Shown: in pieces, positions 1-9,096 of the stretch
How positions within the stretch are numbered: position 1 is the stretch's first letter
Layout of the letters: each line of letters opens with the position of its first letter
DNA from: JAZKFT01 sp963845495
GTDB lineage: Bacteria > Bacteroidota > Bacteroidia > Chitinophagales > Chitinophagaceae
Length of the DNA stretch: 64,000 nucleotides
Assembly (NCBI GenBank): GCA_963845495.1
Contig: CAWJTH010000078.1
Location: forward strand, 1-64,000
Direction of reading: 5' to 3'
Notes under the pieces: model-generated
Seen by the model: only the letters and a program-made list of their open reading frames with translations
Database searches by the model: none
Told to the model about the DNA's origin: nothing
Translations under genes and position numbers: made by a program

Positions 1-86
1 GAGAGGTTGACCAATACTTTAAAACTCAAGAATATTTGGGTCAAAAAAAATCAAAAAGAAGCTTTAGGCGAACAGGTATAACAGAT

Positions 87-722
87 CTAAGCCAGCTTTT
101 CCCGCTCAAAAAATGGCTGGATGGTGTCCGGCGCTTTCATTAAAAATACCTGTAATCCCAATTTCTCGGCAGTGGCCAAATGCTGCGGGCTATCGTCAAT
201 AAACAAAGTTTCGGCAGGATTAAGGTTTTCTCCTTTAATACCTGTTCAAAAATATCGGCATTGGGCTTGCGCTTGCCCATCAGATGTGAATAATAAACCT
301 TTTCGAACAAGATGATCGTTACCGTCAAAACCAAAATCGCGTTTCAGGTAATCCATAATGTAATCGTAATGGATGGCGTTGATGTTGCTCAGCAAAAACG
401 TTCGGTATTTGGCTTTAACCTTCAGTAGCAGGTCGTGATTGCCTTCAGCAACCCCCAACAACATCGAATTCCATGCTTTGTTTATTTGCTCGTCTGTCAG
501 GCTTGGGTTATTAGCTTTGATCCGTATCTGCGTTCCTGAATTCTTCCGGATGTTATCTCACCTTTTCAAACGCGCTAAAAATGTCATCCTGCTGGCGGTG
601 CCCAAAAAATTGCTCCAACATTGGCAACACCCAAGATCGGCCCAGGCCTTTTGCGCTATAGAAAAATCAATACTGAAAATAACGTTTCCGTAATCAAAAA
701 TGATGTTCTTAATATTGGTCAT
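87..722 (-). pseudogene. HAD-family hydrolase, frameshifted
   Basis: The reading starts at 722 with MTNIKNIIFDYGNVIFS, whose DYGNV is the HAD motif I nucleophile region, and ends at 87-89. Near the C-terminus the frame reads IDDSPQHLATAEKLGLQVF, the HAD motif IV aspartate pair. The family consists of cytosolic phosphatases or dehalogenases acting on small substrates; the substrate here is unknown. The protein is spread over at least three frames, with breaks around 580, 465-330 and 245, so no single open frame covers it. It runs in the same direction as the broken desaturase upstream. It is a host-type gene outside the probable mobile region. The family call is fairly sure; whether the breaks are real is not. 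Confidence 0.6.
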
Positions 723-760
723 GGGGAGTTAAATAGGACAGAATTAAACAGCCTCAGAAA

Positions 761-1747
761 TTAATGGCTCATTTTAACGGTCTTGTTTTGTAGTTTGCCA
801 CCTCGGTTTGAGCGCTTGGTGCGCGAAAACAAAGACAGATCACGGTTAAACAAAAACTGGAACAACAATACAGTATAAGAAGTATGATAGCCTAAAGTTT
901 CGTAATGCTCATCAGCCATTTTTTTTATTTTCGGTAAATTATTCCAAGGTACAGAAGGAAAATCGTGATGCTCGTTATGGAACCCTACATTCAGGTTAAC
1001 TACATTTAAAACACCATAATAGCTTTTAGTTTCCTGCTCATCACCGTGCGTAAGGTAATGCTCCTGTACCCAGCGTGCTCCAAGCGGGTGCAAGCCAACA
1101 GAAAAGAAAAAACTAAATACCATGTACATAATAGCCTTTACACCAAAGAAATAAACAATTGCCCCCATGAAAACAATCTCGGCTATCCAGTTAACCACGG
1201 TCCAGGGATCTAATAGATCGATCTCTTTCAACCTGAACGGGCGCAACAATTGAAACACAGGGAACAACAATAACCATAAAGCTTTACCAAACCAGGAGTT
1301 ATTGATCAGTTGGCCTCCCAGCCAAAAGGCATATCGGCATCCAATTCAGAAACGCCCTGGTAGGAGTGGTGCTTCAAATGATATTTTTGAAACGATGCCG
1401 AACTTGGAAACCCTTGCGGCAAATTAGCGAATATACCGGCAAGCGTATTTAGCAGTACGGTTTTTAAAAGCAGGTTGTGCGCGCACTCATGAATGCAGAT
1501 AAACAAAGTATGGCTGGCAAAGGCACCAATAACATACGATGCTAACACAACAAGCCACCACGAAGCATCTTTTAATAAGAAAGATAAACCAACCTGTAAC
1601 GCCAACACATAAAAATATCACGAATATGGTATATGGATTTCTACCTATCAACTCCCTTATTTCAGGGTGTTCACTTATAATTTTTTTAGTCCTTTTTTTG
1701 TGGGGCTCACTCTCGTCCGACCAGTTAAAATCTATTCTTTTCGCCAT
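761..1747 (-). pseudogene. Sphingolipid delta-4 / fatty acid desaturase (DEGS-like), frameshifted
   Basis: Membrane di-iron desaturase, probably acting on dihydroceramide or a fatty acyl chain. The three histidine boxes are visible in order: HECAH, HLKHHS and HNEHHDFP. The N-terminus MAKRIDFNWSDESEPHKKRT and the hydrophobic stretch after it fit the DEGS family, and the pieces sum to about 325 residues, normal for the family. The coding sequence is split by shifts near 1,580-1,600 and near 1,300. Sphingobacteriaceae make sphingolipids, so the gene suits the suspected host. All catalytic histidines survive, so one or two single-base errors would be enough to explain the breaks. Confidence 0.7.
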
Positions 1748-1922
1748 TTAATTTAGGATAAAATAAGTTTCCTAAAATACGATGTTTAAATTAAAAAACA
1801 TCATTCCAACTTTTACATTATTGGTCTTTTCAAAGGATAATTAACTTTTTATATTGAAAATCAATTACTTACTGAAAGTTTGACATTAAAATATTATTAA
1901 AAAAAGCCAAAAAACAAAAAAA

Positions 1923-1950
1923 CCTCAGCAAATTGCTAAGGTCTTTTTTT
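1923..1950 (-). terminator. Terminator next to tRNA 3' end
   Basis: The stem CCT-C-AGC / GCT-A-AGG has an AAATT loop. The T run at 1943-1950 follows the stem on the plus strand, and an A run precedes it, so it could work in both directions. It directly abuts the 3' end of the tRNA fragment, as expected for the terminator of that tRNA gene. 1,748-1,922 holds no gene that I can support. Confidence 0.5.
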
Positions 1951-1973
1951 GTGCGCCCACCTGGGCTCGAACC
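1951..1973 (-). other. tRNA 3'-end fragment, candidate attachment (att) scar
   Basis: On the minus strand this reads GGTTCGAGCCCAGG followed by TGGGCGC and A: a T-loop TTCGAGC, the 3' half of a T-stem, the 3' strand of an acceptor stem and a discriminator base. The 5' part of the tRNA is absent, because the bases before GG do not pair with the T-stem. A 3'-only tRNA fragment is what integration into a tRNA gene leaves at the distal end of an element. No second copy and no integrase is visible in the window. 1,974-2,160 shows nothing else. Confidence 0.45.
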
Positions 1974-2160
1974 TAATCTTATAAATAACTTATATTTAAT
2001 AACTTATGAAGAATGTCAATTTCTAAGTGCTCAGTTATGTGCTCTCAAATTGATATACAAATATACGTTTTTTTCCGTAAAGTGCATTAGACTAACAAAT
2101 GAAATACGATTATATTGCATGAATTTTCAATAACAATTCTTTCATTTTAAACTTATTACT

Positions 2161-2168
2161 TACCTTTG
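2161..2168 (+). promoter_or_regulatory. Putative -7 promoter box (TACCTTTG)
   Basis: TACCTTTG matches the Bacteroidota TAnnTTTG -7 consensus and lies 18 bases before the ATG at 2,186. I see no convincing -33 element. Confidence 0.4.
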
Positions 2169-2185
2169 TATTTAAAGAAATTGTC

Positions 2186-2763
2186 ATGGCCAGATTAGAT
2201 GAACTTAAAAAGCACTTAAAACGTGGTAAGGTATATCGAAGGTCTGAATTAGTTAAATGGTCTAAGTCAGTAGACCGGCACCTGGAAGCGCTTGTTGAAG
2301 ACGGGACACTACAAAAACTATCTCAGGGGCTTTATTATTTTCCTGAAGAATCCGCATTCGGCAAGACGCCTCCCCAAGAAGAAACCTTAATAAAAAGTTT
2401 TTAAAAGATGACCGTTTCCTACTGACTTCATTGAATGTTACAATAGCCTTGGGGTTGGCACTACACAACTTTAGAGTAATCAAAATGAACGGTATATAAC
2501 CATAAAAGGCATGGTGACTTTAAACTGGGCAATAAGAACTTTCTTTCCGGGTAAAGCCGCATTTCCCGAAAAAGGCAACGCCTGAATTTTTATTGGTTGA
2601 TCTGGTCAATAATCTGGATGCGCTTGCCGAAGATCCAAACGAACTTTTGAAAAACATATCATGGAAAGCTCGTACCATGGATGCTAAAAAACTTGAACGT
2701 TCTGTATCGGAGTATGGTAATGCCAGGGCAAAAAGGATATTTGCACCCTTGATGTCTGCTTAA
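2186..2763 (+). pseudogene. AbiEi-type antitoxin (DUF6088-like), frameshifted
   Basis: The N-terminal 70 residues form a winged-helix domain (MARLDELKKHLKRGKVYRRS, then LVEDGTLQKLSQGLYYFP), typical of AbiEi antitoxins of type IV toxin-antitoxin systems. The frame breaks at about 2,400 in an A/T-rich run. The family continues in other frames: KDDRFLLTS at 2,403-2,430, YNSLGVGTTQL around 2,437-2,470, and a C-terminal stretch from LVDLVNNLDALAEDP to RAKRIFAPLMSA ending at 2,763. At least three shifts are needed, so this looks like real decay. An AbiEii-type toxin start follows 12 bases downstream, the usual order for this pair. Confidence 0.6.
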
Positions 2764-2775
2764 AAATAATCCGCT

Positions 2776-2946
2776 ATGCCAATAGATTACCTGCATAACC
2801 ACAAAGATTTTCCAGCCCTGCTGAATATTGTATCGGATGAAATGGGCATACAAGCCGGGCTTGTCGAAAAAGATTACTGGATCAAGCATGTATTGTATGG
2901 TTTAAAGCAGCAAGGTATGCCTTTACTTTTTATTGCTGCCATTTGA
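2776..2946 (+). pseudogene. AbiEii-type nucleotidyltransferase toxin, N-terminal fragment
   Basis: A 56-residue open frame begins MPIDYLHNHKDFPALLNIVS and contains GLVEKDYWIKHVLYGL. The VEKDYWI motif is the recognisable start of AbiEii/AbiGii toxins (DUF1814, nucleotidyltransferase fold), normally about 280-300 residues. The frame ends at a TGA, and I find no catalytic GGT or DxD region downstream; the Fic operator array follows about 110 bases later. The toxin is therefore truncated and should be inactive, in keeping with the broken antitoxin upstream. Confidence 0.6.
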
Positions 2947-3060
2947 AACTTTACCTTGTATAAATTGCAAATCATATCTAAAATTGCCGGTAATATTTAC
3001 AAATGCACCGGTCCATAAGATCTTGTGAACTGTAAGAATAATTACGGATTATGATAGTGT

Positions 3061-3205
3061 GATTTACAGCTCAAAATAGTTGATTTTTGATCCGTAAATA
3101 GATTAAAAGTGAGCCGAAATTCAATTACGGCTCATTCAAACTATAATTACAGCTCATTTTTTATTAAATTTGAGCCGTAACTGAATGCCTAATGAGCTGT
3201 AATTA
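3061..3205 (+). promoter_or_regulatory. Operator array upstream of the Fic gene
   Basis: The motif TGAGCYGTAATTA or its complement occurs about six times: 3,061-3,073, 3,110-3,121, 3,123-3,134, 3,143-3,155, 3,171-3,182 and 3,193-3,205. The second and third copies form a near-perfect palindrome, and so do the fourth and fifth. The last copy ends on the A of the Fic ATG. Binding there would hide the start site, so autoregulation is likely. The Fic protein's own N-terminal winged helix is an obvious candidate binder (inference). 2,947-3,060 shows no gene. Confidence 0.55.
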
Positions 3206-4239
3206 TGACAAGAATAGATGATGACATCCTTAAATTCATAAAAGAACATCCTGCCAGTTCATCCGTAGAAATACATGAAGCGGCCGGAAAAGGTTCTTTT
3301 GCAACAACCAAAAGGGCAATAGCAGAGCTGGTAAAAACCGGCCAATTATTAGCTGAAGGCCAGACACGCGCCACCCGTTACCGGGTCAGCCCGACAAACC
3401 AATTGTTTGGCCGTATTGATATAGATACCTATTTCGAAAAGGAAATTGACGAACGCGATATTCAGGGTGGTTTCAATTTCGGTCTGATAACCGAAGTTTT
3501 GCATAATGTCGACCTATTCACTCCGGAAGAAGCAAAAACTTTACAGCAATTACAGGAGGAGTTCCGCGATAATATTTCCCACATGACCACTGCTGCCTAT
3601 AATAAGGAAATGGAACGGCTGGCTATCGACCTGAGCTGGAAATCATCACAGATCGAAGGCAATACCTATTCGTTGCTGGAAACCGAGCGACTGCTAAAGG
3701 ATAAGGAAACCGCCGCAGGTAAGCCGAAGGACGATGCAACGATGCTGCTGAATCATAAGGAAGCACTCAACTTTATCATTGAAAACCCTGATTATGTGAT
3801 CCCGTTAACGATTGCACGAATTGAAGATGTCCATAGTATCCTTATCAAGGGTCTTGAGGTGGAACGTAACATTCGGCAGCGGCGCGTGGGTATTTCGGGG
3901 ACAAACTATAAACCGTTGGATAATGAACACCAGATCAGGGAGGCCCTTGAAGATATGTGCCATCTGATCAACCGGAAGGAAAACGTATTTGAAAAGTCCC
4001 TGCTGGCATTAGTACTGCTTTCATATATCCAGGCATTCAACGACGGTAACAAAAGGACGGCACGTATTGTCAGCAATGCGATCCTGATCGCAAATCAATA
4101 TTGCCCGATTTCCTTCCGCACAATTGATGCCGTGGAATATAAAAAGGCTATGCTGATCTTTTACGAACAGAATAATATCAGCGTTTTTAAAGAGATATTT
4201 ATCGAGCAGTTCAGGTTCGCGGTCAAAACCTATTTTTAA
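3205..4239 (+). CDS. Fic-domain protein with N-terminal winged helix, catalytic His replaced by Gln
   Basis: 344 residues. Residues 1-62 look like a winged helix-turn-helix, from DDILKFIKEHPASSSVEI to TRATRYRVS. Residues 147-153 read SSQIEGN, the (S/T)xxxE(G/N) inhibitory helix of class II Fic proteins, with E151 as the clamp residue. The Fic core reads Q276-A-F-N-D-G-N-K-R284-T-A-R. The family motif is HxFx(D/E)GN(G/K)R, so the catalytic histidine is glutamine here. The metal-binding D280 and the anion-hole residues G281, N282 and R284 remain. Fic enzymes normally AMPylate target proteins; without the histidine, transfer should be weak or absent, which suggests a regulatory or altered role. 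The frame is intact, unlike its neighbours. The start is fixed by the operator overlap; no strong Shine-Dalgarno is seen. Confidence 0.85.
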   Translation: MTRIDDDILKFIKEHPASSSVEIHEAAGKGSFATTKRAIAELVKTGQLLAEGQTRATRYRVSPTNQLFGRIDIDTYFEKEIDERDIQGGFNFGLITEVLHNVDLFTPEEAKTLQQLQEEFRDNISHMTTAAYNKEMERLAIDLSWKSSQIEGNTYSLLETERLLKDKETAAGKPKDDATMLLNHKEALNFIIENPDYVIPLTIARIEDVHSILIKGLEVERNIRQRRVGISGTNYKPLDNEHQIREALEDMCHLINRKENVFEKSLLALVLLSYIQAFNDGNKRTARIVSNAILIANQYCPISFRTIDAVEYKKAMLIFYEQNNISVFKEIFIEQFRFAVKTYF

Positions 4240-4363
4240 CAAAAACTGGCCGCTGGCTTCTATATAAACACTTGTTTATTTATATATGTTCACTATATTT
4301 AATTGCTCACGTTAGGTGAACAAAGCAAGGCTATGAAAGAAACAGAAATAAATGCCTCGTAGG

Positions 4364-6372
4364 TTATGACTTAACGTTTACTTCGCGAACTTTAAGTTGA
4401 TGTTGCCAATCTTCCCATATCATCACCATTGCCAATGTGTCCAGTTCGCAATATTTTAAAAGCGATGACTGAATAGCTTTTCTCTCCTCGGGGTTCATTT
4501 CAGTAAATTGCATTTGGGCATAAGCCATCATTGCCGCCCCACCATCGCTTAACTCCGCTCTTCGTCCATCAGCAAATCGTCTAATAAGGATTCATCTATC
4601 CCGGTGAATATTGGTTCCAATTGTTTATAAGGGCTGATTACCTTACCCTGGGGAGTAAAATCAATCCATATCTTTTCGCTAAAATTTAAACTTTGATTTT
4701 TGTCCTTATAAAGAGGACGGCTATATTTCCCCTGGAGGAATGGGCTGTTATTTAATATAGCTGGTAAAATATCTTTAATGGAATTTGATCCATTAGTTAA
4801 TGGGGAATAATAAAATTTCTTCACACAATCCAATAAATCTGTCATGTTCCGGCTGCCTTCCCATTTTACGGTGCTGTCCCCTGTGGATTTGCTAATTGTT
4901 TCAATCCATGAACATAGTTCGCTGGCATCCGGTTCGGATGATTCTCTTAACTGCCGGTGGATAGCGTTCAATATAGAATTTTCATGGGCAGCATACCGAA
5001 AAATATTGCCTGTATCTCCATTAAGATCTGCTTTGAGTTTCCTGATAAATTCAAAATTGGGAAAGCCCCCCACGTCTGTATTCAACCACTGCCCTGTTAT
5101 GTTCAAGAGTTCCGTCCTGGTGAAGCACATGATGTGAAAATTGAAAAGCGATCTGTTCGTAAGGCCTGCGGTTCGTATTAAAAGGTATAGCCACAGCAGA
5201 GGTTTCAAAATCAATGAAATGTAACGGATAGGTAAGACTTGAAGAAACCTGCTGAAATCCCCCATGATCAAAATAGGGCGATAAGTCATTGTCTTTTGAC
5301 TTCTGCACCTGCAATTCCTGGCGGTCAACCCGGCTTAGGCCAGGTTCAGTATTAACTTTTGGTTTCTGGCCTTCCAGGTCAACCCTACTCAATTGTGATT
5401 GAAAAAATATGTTATTATCCAGGCAATCATTTTTTTTCCTAAAGTCCCAAAGATTAAGAATAGATGGTTTTAAAAAATCCTCCTCTGTAAAGCCTTTGAC
5501 GCTTTTCCAGCATTCCTTATATCCGTTTTTTAAACCTAAAGCTTCCTGTTCGGGCGTAGCCCGAAACTCGCAGGTCTTACAGTACGCTCTTATTTTGCCC
5601 TGTATGCGTTCATCAGCTTTATATTTCTTTGCAAAAAAATAAATCCATTCTCTAAGCGACTTGGCATCATCGTTATACAACGGGTCATCTTTCAGCAGCA
5701 TATCTGCAAGGTCATCTATATTAACACGACAAAGGATTTCTTGTCCGATGGCTGCGGACTGAAACATCCCCCGATACTTTGACTGAAACTTTGTTATCCT
5801 TATTTTTTTGAATATGAAAATGCTGATTTAAACCATCTACCGATGTCTTTTTACTTTTATCTGCCAACATCAAAAACGCCTTAACCTTCAAATCAGGCCT
5901 GGAACAGGAGATCACATACTTTTGGAAGGTAACATCATAAACATACGGTTGCCATTTAGGGGAAATTCCATTACTGTTTGAAATTGATGCTTTTAAGTTT
6001 GTCGGATCGTACGGATTTTGCCTTAACTTCAAATAATTTCAGGCTGTTTCCGTCTTTGACAACAATGTCTGCCCTGATAAAAAACAAATCAAAACAGAAA
6101 GCAGCTTCATAAATGGTCACCTTATCTAAAAGTAACAGTTCATTGGTTTTTAAAAGTGCTTTGTCGTAATCAAGTTCGTCGATTTTAATTCCGCCAGGAA
6201 AATAACATTTCGCAAGTTCACCGACCTGAAATCCACCATTGGCCAAAGCTTCCAAAAAAGTGTCCTGTATCTTTTTATCAGGATACTCCTTTTTTGAATT
6301 ATAAAAAAGCTTAGTTGGACATTCCAATGCAAGTTTTAATTTGGATTTTGTTAAATATCTCTGACCTGACAT
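4364..6372 (-). pseudogene. DUF2779 protein: Cas4/RecB-like nuclease plus DEDD exonuclease, frameshifted
   Basis: From the start at 6,372 (MSGQRYLTKSKLKLALECPT), the N-terminal part resembles a PD-(D/E)XK nuclease: FIRADIVVKDGN followed by LKLFEVKAKS gives the D and ExK residues. A cysteine cluster (YCKTCEFR, then ECW) follows, as in Fe-S RecB/Cas4 proteins. A DEDD-type exonuclease start, LHFIDFETSAVAIPF, comes next, and the end reads LKYCELDTLAMVMIWEDW. The order matches DUF2779 proteins of about 650 residues, often found in defence islands. The sequence lies in at least four frames, with breaks near 6,010, 5,750, 5,180-5,290 and 4,540. Function in nucleic-acid defence is an inference from domains and neighbours. 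4,240-4,363 shows only a GTTCAC/GTGAAC inverted pair. Confidence 0.65.
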
Positions 6373-6467
6373 TGATTTGGGTTTATAATTATCACGTGCT
6401 TATAATTACCTATTCCGCTCTTTAAAATATTGTCGCAAGGCAAACTTGATTTGTTATTCGATTTTTA

Positions 6468-6512
6468 TATTTAATATACTTTAAATCTCAATGATTTTAA
6501 GTATATTAAATA
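6468..6512. terminator. Long A/T-rich hairpin between defence genes
   Basis: Left arm 6,468-6,487 and right arm 6,493-6,512 pair over 20 bases with one mismatch around a 5-base loop. The right arm overlaps the stop codon of the small gene ending at 6,506. It is probably the terminator of the PHP-ATPase/small-protein unit. It could also separate that unit from the DUF2779 gene, which runs in the same direction further down. Confidence 0.5.
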
Positions 6513-6883
6513 ACTTGGCCGGGATTTTCGGAAGATCCATTTACATTTTCCGTTTGCCTATATTTTTCCCATGCTTCTTTATAAAGATTCTCGCTATCAT
6601 CTTTAAACTTGTTCTTATTCAATAAAATCTCAGCGAATTTTGCATGAAGGTGTTTGTATATAATCTGATGCGCTTTATTTTGTAATAATTTCTCGTCATA
6701 TTCATCCATTTTAAAATCGCTTTCAACAGCTAAGTTCAAAAGTTTAAATAAATCCTCCTTGTTAATCTCGTCGATTGGGTGCCAATAATCTATATCGTTC
6801 TCTCTTCTATTAAAGAAAGCTTTGTTATCGTCAATTTTTAAGTAATCCATAAGTTTTATTTCTCTCTTCGTAAGGTTGCTCAC
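6506..6883 (-). CDS. Hypothetical protein overlapping the TrlF-like ATPase gene
   Basis: 125 residues if read from a GTG at 6,883; an ATG at 6,850 (MDYLKIDDNKAFF) is the alternative. The protein is charged and soluble, rich in Lys, Asp and Glu, with no signal peptide or membrane segment; I do not recognise its family. Its start lies inside the last codons of the upstream PHP-ATPase gene, which ends at 6,831, so the overlap is 20-53 bases. That implies translational coupling and a shared function. The frame is intact although the upstream gene is broken. It may be the dedicated partner of the ATPase. Confidence 0.5.
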   Translation of the reverse strand: MSNLTKREIKLMDYLKIDDNKAFFNRRENDIDYWHPIDEINKEDLFKLLNLAVESDFKMDEYDEKLLQNKAHQIIYKHLHAKFAEILLNKNKFKDDSENLYKEAWEKYRQTENVNGSSENPGQVI

Positions 6884-8890
6884 CAGCCTCTAAACAGGCC
6901 ATCATCACTCCGTAATTATCTACTACTTCACCATCAACACATTTTAGTTGTTTATCGGATGGGTATCCGGAAAACACCTGGTAATTTATCCACTCTTACC
7001 AACACTTTTACGAGTGAAGACAATATAATCAGGACTTATTGAGGCTCCAACTGTGCTGTTATGCGTTACAAGAATTACTGGGATATGCGCAGAGATATCT
7101 TTTAATAATTTGTTTACCTCGCTTTTTAAGAACAAGTTATCAAATGAGGATTCAGGCTCATCTATTAATAACATTTCATAGCGCATAGCATCTTTTATTT
7201 CATGCAATAAATTAAATTCCGAACGCTCACCACCAGAAACAGAAAAGTTATCTCTATTTAAGGTTATATAGTCAATATCCACAAAGAATTTATGAATTTC
7301 TGTGGGTGCTAATCCCGTTTCTTTGAGAGCTTTAAGAAATGAACCGGGACTATTATACTTGTTGAATGCTTCCGTAAATGTTAATTGGGTTTTGCTTATT
7401 ATTTTCATTCTTTGAGCACCGGTAAAGTTCTTTGTTGAAACAACAACCTTAAATGAACCAGATTCTTCCGCTCAATTTCTCTTTCTTTTCTAATTTCATC
7501 GACAATTTTAATAAATTTCTTGACTTTATAATTTTCCCAAACACTGTTATATAAATCAATTTCATTTGGTGGAACAATTGTGGTTTTAAGTTTTAAATCG
7601 TCTTTTATTTTATTAACCAACTCATTTAGTCCAATTTCTTTTCAAATTCAATTCATAATTGGAATCTAGTTTTCAATCAATTCGCATATTAACTTTTTAA
7701 GATTTTCAATATTTAAATGCTTAACTATTATTTGACTATAGGAGGTATTATCAATTAATTTGGCCGTAGCTCGATTAAGTCACTAAGACCTTTTAACTCT
7801 GAGATAGAAAATATCTCATCAAAAAGTCTCGCACGGGAAAAACTATCATGTTTGTGACTATCCAGGCATATCTAATTAAGCTATCAAGATATTGACCTAT
7901 TTCTGATTTATTAGCTGTGTAGTCAAATTACAACATCTTCAACAACATGTTTAAATTCTTTTAGGAATCGCTCACTAACATCGCTATTGCGATTTGACAT
8001 TAATGTTTTGAACTTTTCCTCGTCATTTTGCAATAAAGCAAACTGTTCGATATATTTAATATTATCTGTGAACGCTGATTTTATTTTATTTAGCGTGTAT
8101 GATTTTCCAGAAGATCTTTCGCCTAATATTACATTTAAACCAGTGGATAAATATAGACCGTCATCTGTGGCTTGAAAACGTTCGTTACCGTCATCTTTAG
8201 AGAGAAACACCTTTGTTTTGTCTCTAAGGCAAAATTTTAGCCCTATCAGGGTTAAGTCGCCGATGTCTACAAAAGTAGCTTTAGTAGGATAGGGTGACAT
8301 ATTTTCAATAACTCTAATATCACTAAATATTACTGGCGTTAGCTTAGTGACATCTTTAATACACATTTTAAACTTGGAGGGACTTGTTACTTCACCCGCA
8401 TAGATATGAGGACTCAACTTGTTAATAGTCTCTTTTGAAATAATAGGATTCTTATCGGAGTGCGGGATTAATAAATACTTACTTAAGTCTGGAAAAATTT
8501 TTTTAAACGTCTCAACATTTATAGAATCGTTCTTATTTACTATTTCAGTTTTAATCTATTGCATTGAATCTCAAATTTTTCCAAGTCAACAATATCTGAT
8601 ATTAATAGTAAGTGCCCACTTTCAAGATTTATTTCAATGCCAGGAAATACTTTAATGCGTAAATTGGATCTGATTTCCTCAAATTGCTTTAAATCAAATA
8701 AATTGTGATTAGTAATTGCAATGCAATCAATTTCAGACTTGGTAACGTACCCCTGTAGACTTGCAAGGCTAAATTCAAATGCGGCATCACTTATTGAAGA
8801 TTTAGTGTGAATGTGTAAATCAATCTTTTTCAATATAGTTTGGGTATAGGGTTGGTTATTTAAACCTAACACATTTAAACTGGTTTTCAA
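6831..8890 (-). pseudogene. PHP-domain and ABC/SMC-type ATPase (TrlF-like), frameshifted
   Basis: The N-terminal PHP domain (8,540-8,890) has IDLHIHTKSS and CIAITNHNLFD, metal-binding motifs of PHP phosphoesterases. A Walker A GERSSGKS follows near 8,110. The C-terminal part (6,986-7,408) has an ABC signature SVSGGERSEF, Walker B LLIDEPESSFD and a switch motif VILVTHNS. The fusion of PHP with an SMC-like ATPase resembles TrlF-family AAA-like ATPases, which are linked to restriction and anti-phage loci. The tail YGVMMACLEAGEQPYEERNK ends at 6,831. The frame breaks at about 8,545, 7,920, 7,620, 7,405 and 6,985, and the middle (7,620-7,920) is hard to read. It is probably a decayed defence gene, though sequence error is possible. 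Confidence 0.55.
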
Positions 8891-8973
8891 AATTGCCCCT
8901 TACAAATTCATGTTTTTAATAATTGATTTTATCATGTACTTCTTGTTTAATTTAATAGCCTTTTACTTCAAAG

Positions 8974-9023
8974 CGCCCCCTGTTTTCACCAAAGATCATT
9001 AAACCATAAGAAAACAGGGGGCG
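8974..9023. repeat. 14-bp stem hairpin with 22-base loop
   Basis: CGCCCCCTGTTTTC at 8,974-8,987 is perfectly complementary to GAAAACAGGGGGCG at 9,010-9,023. There is no T run after it, so a simple intrinsic terminator is less likely. It is the first of three consecutive hairpins between the defence zone and the DUF932 gene. Confidence 0.5.
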
Positions 9024-9030
9024 TTCTTCG

Positions 9031-9087
9031 GGCGGGCGATAGCCCGCCGCCGGGGAATTTTAGAAATAAGGGGGATTGCTCCCCCTT
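9031..9087 (-). terminator. Two consecutive hairpins downstream of the DUF932 gene
   Basis: GGCGGGC/GCCCGCC (9,031-9,037 and 9,042-9,048) and AAGGGGGA/TCCCCCTT (9,068-9,075 and 9,080-9,087) each have a 4-base loop. The second lies 10 bases past the stop of the minus-strand DUF932 gene and is its probable terminator. Confidence 0.5.
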
Positions 9088-9096
9088 ATATAGCAA

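Noticed and set aside
1951..2000. Complete tRNA gene
   Set aside because: Only the T-loop, 3' T-stem and 3' acceptor strand are present; no D-arm, anticodon or 5' acceptor strand upstream on the minus strand.
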